Positions 62,073 to 64,000 of a stretch of DNA of 64,000 bases are shown here, one piece after another. Made by a program: the position numbers and the translations under genes. The notes under the pieces are model-generated. The model saw nothing but the letters and a program-made list of their open reading frames with translations, ran no database searches and was not told where the DNA came from. The stretch's first letter is position 1; the number at the start of each line of letters is the position of its first letter. The stretch lies in the NCBI RefSeq assembly GCF_001659725.1, contig NZ_CP015922.1:1426001-1490000 (forward strand), in the 5' to 3' direction. Origin of the DNA: Polynucleobacter wuianus (GTDB taxonomy: Bacteria; Pseudomonadota; Gammaproteobacteria; Burkholderiales; Burkholderiaceae).

Positions 62073-62122
62073 TTGTAAGTCACCTTATTTTCCCAAAATA
62101 AAACTACCAATCAATTTCATCA

Positions 62123-62155
62123 CTAAATGCTTCACCGAACAGATGAGGCATTTAG
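62123..62155 (-). other. Long hairpin in the rpsP-rimM gap
   Basis: CTAAATGCCTCA-loop-TGAAGCATTTAG forms a 12-bp stem with one G-T pair in the mRNA. It lacks a T-run, so it is not a full terminator. It may be an RNA-processing or partial attenuation site that lets rpsP be expressed more than rimM-trmD. This role is inference. Confidence 0.6.
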
Positions 62156-62165
62156 TAACAGAATA

Positions 62166-62411
62166 TTAAGCAGCAGGATTGTTCTTAATTAAACGAACAA
62201 CAGTCGGAGATACTTGCGCACCAACGCCAGTCCAATAAGTCAAACGATCTTGAGCGATGCGCATAGCTTGCTCAGATTCAGCTGCTTGTGGATTGAAGTA
62301 ACCAATACGCTCGATAAAGTTCGAGTCACGACGGTTGCGTTTATCAGTAGCAACGATGCTGTAAAAAGGGCGCTTCTTAGAACCGCCGCGTGCCAGTCGA
62401 ATGACGACCAT
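62166..62411 (-). CDS. rpsP: 30S ribosomal protein S16
   Basis: The 81-residue protein is full-length S16: MVVIRLARGGSKKRPFYSIV, DSNFIERIGYFNPQA and LTYWTGVGAQVSPTVVRLIK. An AAGGAATA ribosome site precedes the ATG. It is the first gene of the rpsP-rimM-trmD-rplS operon; the promoter should lie in the AT-rich divergent gap to 62636. Confidence 0.97.
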   Translation of the reverse strand: MVVIRLARGGSKKRPFYSIVATDKRNRRDSNFIERIGYFNPQAAESEQAMRIAQDRLTYWTGVGAQVSPTVVRLIKNNPAA

Positions 62412-62635
62412 ACTTATTCCTTAAAATCTAAAAATGAAAACAGGTTGATTACAACCCAATGAAATTTCTACAAAAATCTTGGGCTCCAGCTCACCAACTA
62501 AACGTACGGTAAAGCGGAAAACCTCATATTCTAGACGAAAACCCCTACCTCTTCCACCTATTTAAGCGTCTAAGCCAGTAGAATAGAATTCAGATCAATA
62601 AAAAAAATACATATAAATCAATAACTTATAAAAAT

Positions 62636-63166
62636 ATGTCCAATCAAACACCCCAATTCACCCCCAATACAGGCGCGCTAAATCTCCTTTGGATCACGCT
62701 TTCTTGCCTTGGGTTGGGTCTTTTGACTGCATGCGCAAATGTGATTCCACCCTGTGGCGCCAAAATTAGCCCGCCAAGCAGTGAGCTACGCAATACAAAG
62801 TGGGAGCTCACCCGTTGGAACTTGCCACCCAATAGCTATGGGGAAGTACGCGCCCGCCAAATCCCCCAAGGTGACGCCAGCAATCCTATTCAAATTAGCT
62901 TTGATGCAAATGGTAAGCGTATTAGTGGATCAACTGGGTGCAATCGCTTTACCGCCGAACTGGATGAAGATACTAGAGGCTTTAGTCTGAGCAAAATTAC
63001 CAGCACGAAGATGGCCTGCACTGCACAACGCATGGAATTAGAAAATGATTTTTTATATGAACTCAATGACTACCGCAGCATCGTTCGCAACGGCGATCAA
63101 TTGCTGATGATCGGCACTGATCGTGAGGTCCTTAGTTTTACTCAACGCCCTGTAAGCAATAAATAA
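62636..63166 (+). CDS. META/HslJ-domain lipoprotein
   Basis: The 176-residue protein has a signal sequence with a lipobox (LGLGLLTAC, Cys about residue 33) and a META domain (NTKWELTRWNLPP, NGKRISGSTGCNRFTAELDE, KITSTKMACTAQRMELENDF). Such domains occur in HslJ, a heat-inducible outer-membrane protein linked to novobiocin tolerance, but the function is unclear. A further Cys (IPPCGAK) and the conserved GCN and MAC cysteines are present. The N-terminus before the hydrophobic core is long (about 15 residues), so a later start is possible. Confidence 0.82.
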   Translation: MSNQTPQFTPNTGALNLLWITLSCLGLGLLTACANVIPPCGAKISPPSSELRNTKWELTRWNLPPNSYGEVRARQIPQGDASNPIQISFDANGKRISGSTGCNRFTAELDEDTRGFSLSKITSTKMACTAQRMELENDFLYELNDYRSIVRNGDQLLMIGTDREVLSFTQRPVSNK

Positions 63167-63188
63167 AGTAAAGAGTATTAACACCATC

Positions 63189-63635
63189 ATGAAGAAATCC
63201 AAACTACTATTTTGTGCACTCGGATTATTTTTTCCAGGCACAGGTTTAAATTGTTTTTACCTACAGGGAATCAAATCTTTCTGGGCTTGGACTCAGTTGC
63301 TCGCATTGTTTGGAGGCTTTGTTGGTTGGGGTCTACTCAAAGATGCTCACTTTAGCTCTGGCCCTGGTTGGGTACTACTCACCTTTGGCTTTATTGCAAT
63401 AGAGGCAAGCTGGCTCACTACGATTGCCTTTGGTCTGCGACCTGATCAAAAATGGGATGCCCAATTTAATCCCGGCATTGCAACACATGAGCGCAGTCAA
63501 TCAGGTTGGCTAGTGATCCTGACGGTGATTTTCTCACTAGTTCTGGGAGCTGGCGTCATGATGACCTTCTTAGCGATTGCTTTTGAGCAATTCTTTATTT
63601 CACAACTCCAAGAAGCCAGAAAGCTATCGCAGTAA
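63189..63635 (+). CDS. Hypothetical membrane protein
   Basis: The 148-residue protein has four likely helices (LLFCALGLFFPGTGLNCFYL, WAWTQLLALFGGFVGWGLL, WVLLTFGFIAIEASWLTTIA, WLVILTVIFSLVLGAGVMMT). The first segment, with GxGxNxFY, is loosely reminiscent of TM2-domain proteins, but this is weak. It follows the META lipoprotein by 22 bases and may be co-transcribed. Function unknown. Confidence 0.65.
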   Translation: MKKSKLLFCALGLFFPGTGLNCFYLQGIKSFWAWTQLLALFGGFVGWGLLKDAHFSSGPGWVLLTFGFIAIEASWLTTIAFGLRPDQKWDAQFNPGIATHERSQSGWLVILTVIFSLVLGAGVMMTFLAIAFEQFFISQLQEARKLSQ

Positions 63636-63682
63636 TATCGGATAGCTTTCGCAGGTATTTCTAGGTTGACCTGAGTAAAACC

Positions 63683-64000
63683 TTAGAACTGCTCTACTTC
63701 CAATGCATTGGTAGAGTAACCGCCTTCAACAATTGAAATGGCCAGGGCTTGTGCTTGCGGTAATAAATTTTCTGCAAAGAAGCGAGCTGTTGCAATCTTA
63801 GTGTTGTAGAAAGTAGGATCGGTATCGCGCAAACGTTCTGCTGCCAATAAGCTACGTGCCATTTGCCAGCCGCCTAAGACCAAGCCAGATAAACGCAAAT
63901 AAGCAAAACTACCAGCGTATACCGCTTTGGTTTCAGTCTTTGCATTCGCTAAGATGTAAGCAATCGCTTCCTCAAAGGCAGCGCGTCCAGCCATTAACTG
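63683..64000 (-). CDS. Acyl-CoA dehydrogenase, C-terminal fragment (cut by window edge)
   Basis: The frame is open through base 64000, so the 5' part of the gene lies beyond the window. The visible 105 residues (AFEEAIAYILANAKTETKAV, GGWQMARSLLAAERLRDTD, YNTKIATARFFAENLLPQAQ) match the C-terminal helical domain of long-form acyl-CoA dehydrogenases. An ATG at 63994 is internal. It is convergent with the hypothetical membrane gene. Confidence 0.8.
   Translation of the reverse strand, partial: QLMAGRAAFEEAIAYILANAKTETKAVYAGSFAYLRLSGLVLGGWQMARSLLAAERLRDTDPTFYNTKIATARFFAENLLPQAQALAISIVEGGYSTNALEVEQF

Noticed and set aside
1..64000. CRISPR arrays, insertion sequences with terminal repeats, rRNA genes
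   Set aside because: No regularly spaced repeat array, no transposase frame with flanking inverted repeats and no rRNA sequence was seen.

Overview
The window looks like a chromosome segment from a small-genome, moderate-GC betaproteobacterium of the Burkholderiaceae, most likely Polynucleobacter. This rests on gene content and protein character (CysB-type regulator, TakP-like TRAP binding protein, rpsP-rimM-trmD-rplS order, LPS core genes beside msbA, dense overlapping genes). It was judged by eye, without a database search.

Layout. 1-9.5 kb: 3' end of a cysB-like regulator, tRNA-Leu(CAA), then a co-directional housekeeping run yebC-purD-hemF-nadD-rsfS-rlmH-maf-rng with many overlaps. 7.7-12.2 kb: msbA facing three glycosyltransferases (LPS core assembly). 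12.2-18.2 kb: dnaE, gluQ, rhlE. 18.2-23.9 kb: a 2-hydroxyacid/glyoxylate cluster (GlcG-like protein, serine/alanine-glyoxylate aminotransferase, GntR regulator, large FAD/FeS dehydrogenase) with two perfect TTTGTATACAAA operators in the divergent promoter. 23.9-28.1 kb: azlCD, queG, tsaE, amiC.

28.2-40.7 kb: accessory region at a tRNA-Lys(UUU) gene. The 3' end of this tRNA is repeated twice more in direct orientation (39640 and 40632), which marks two tandem inserted segments; no integrase is visible. Segment 1 (about 11.4 kb) carries a FixJ-type two-component system and one long operon: TolC-like lipoprotein, HlyD-type adaptor, two half-size FUSC-like membrane proteins, a K+-channel-like protein, a three-haem cytochrome c and a PoxB-type pyruvate:quinone oxidoreductase. 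Near-identical inverted repeats (ACTCWCGATMGTGAGT) lie before the regulator gene and before the efflux operon, so the system is probably self-contained. Segment 2 (about 1 kb) is a VbhA/Fic toxin-antitoxin pair. I regard the segment 1 module as the best candidate for an undescribed system.

40.7-50 kb: M20 peptidase; a four-gene run of exported proteins (cupin, NHL-repeat, solitary substrate-binding protein, Tat-type amidohydrolase); a broken phytochelatin synthase remnant; CitE-like lyase; several small uncharacterised genes. 50-64 kb: TSUP and Nramp-like transporters, TakP-like TRAP binding protein, pmbA, mog, orn, an M48 protease, rsgA, a CobD/AmpE-like protein, a NUDIX CoA pyrophosphatase, the rpsP-rimM-trmD-rplS operon, a META-domain lipoprotein and the 3' end of an acyl-CoA dehydrogenase gene cut by the window edge.
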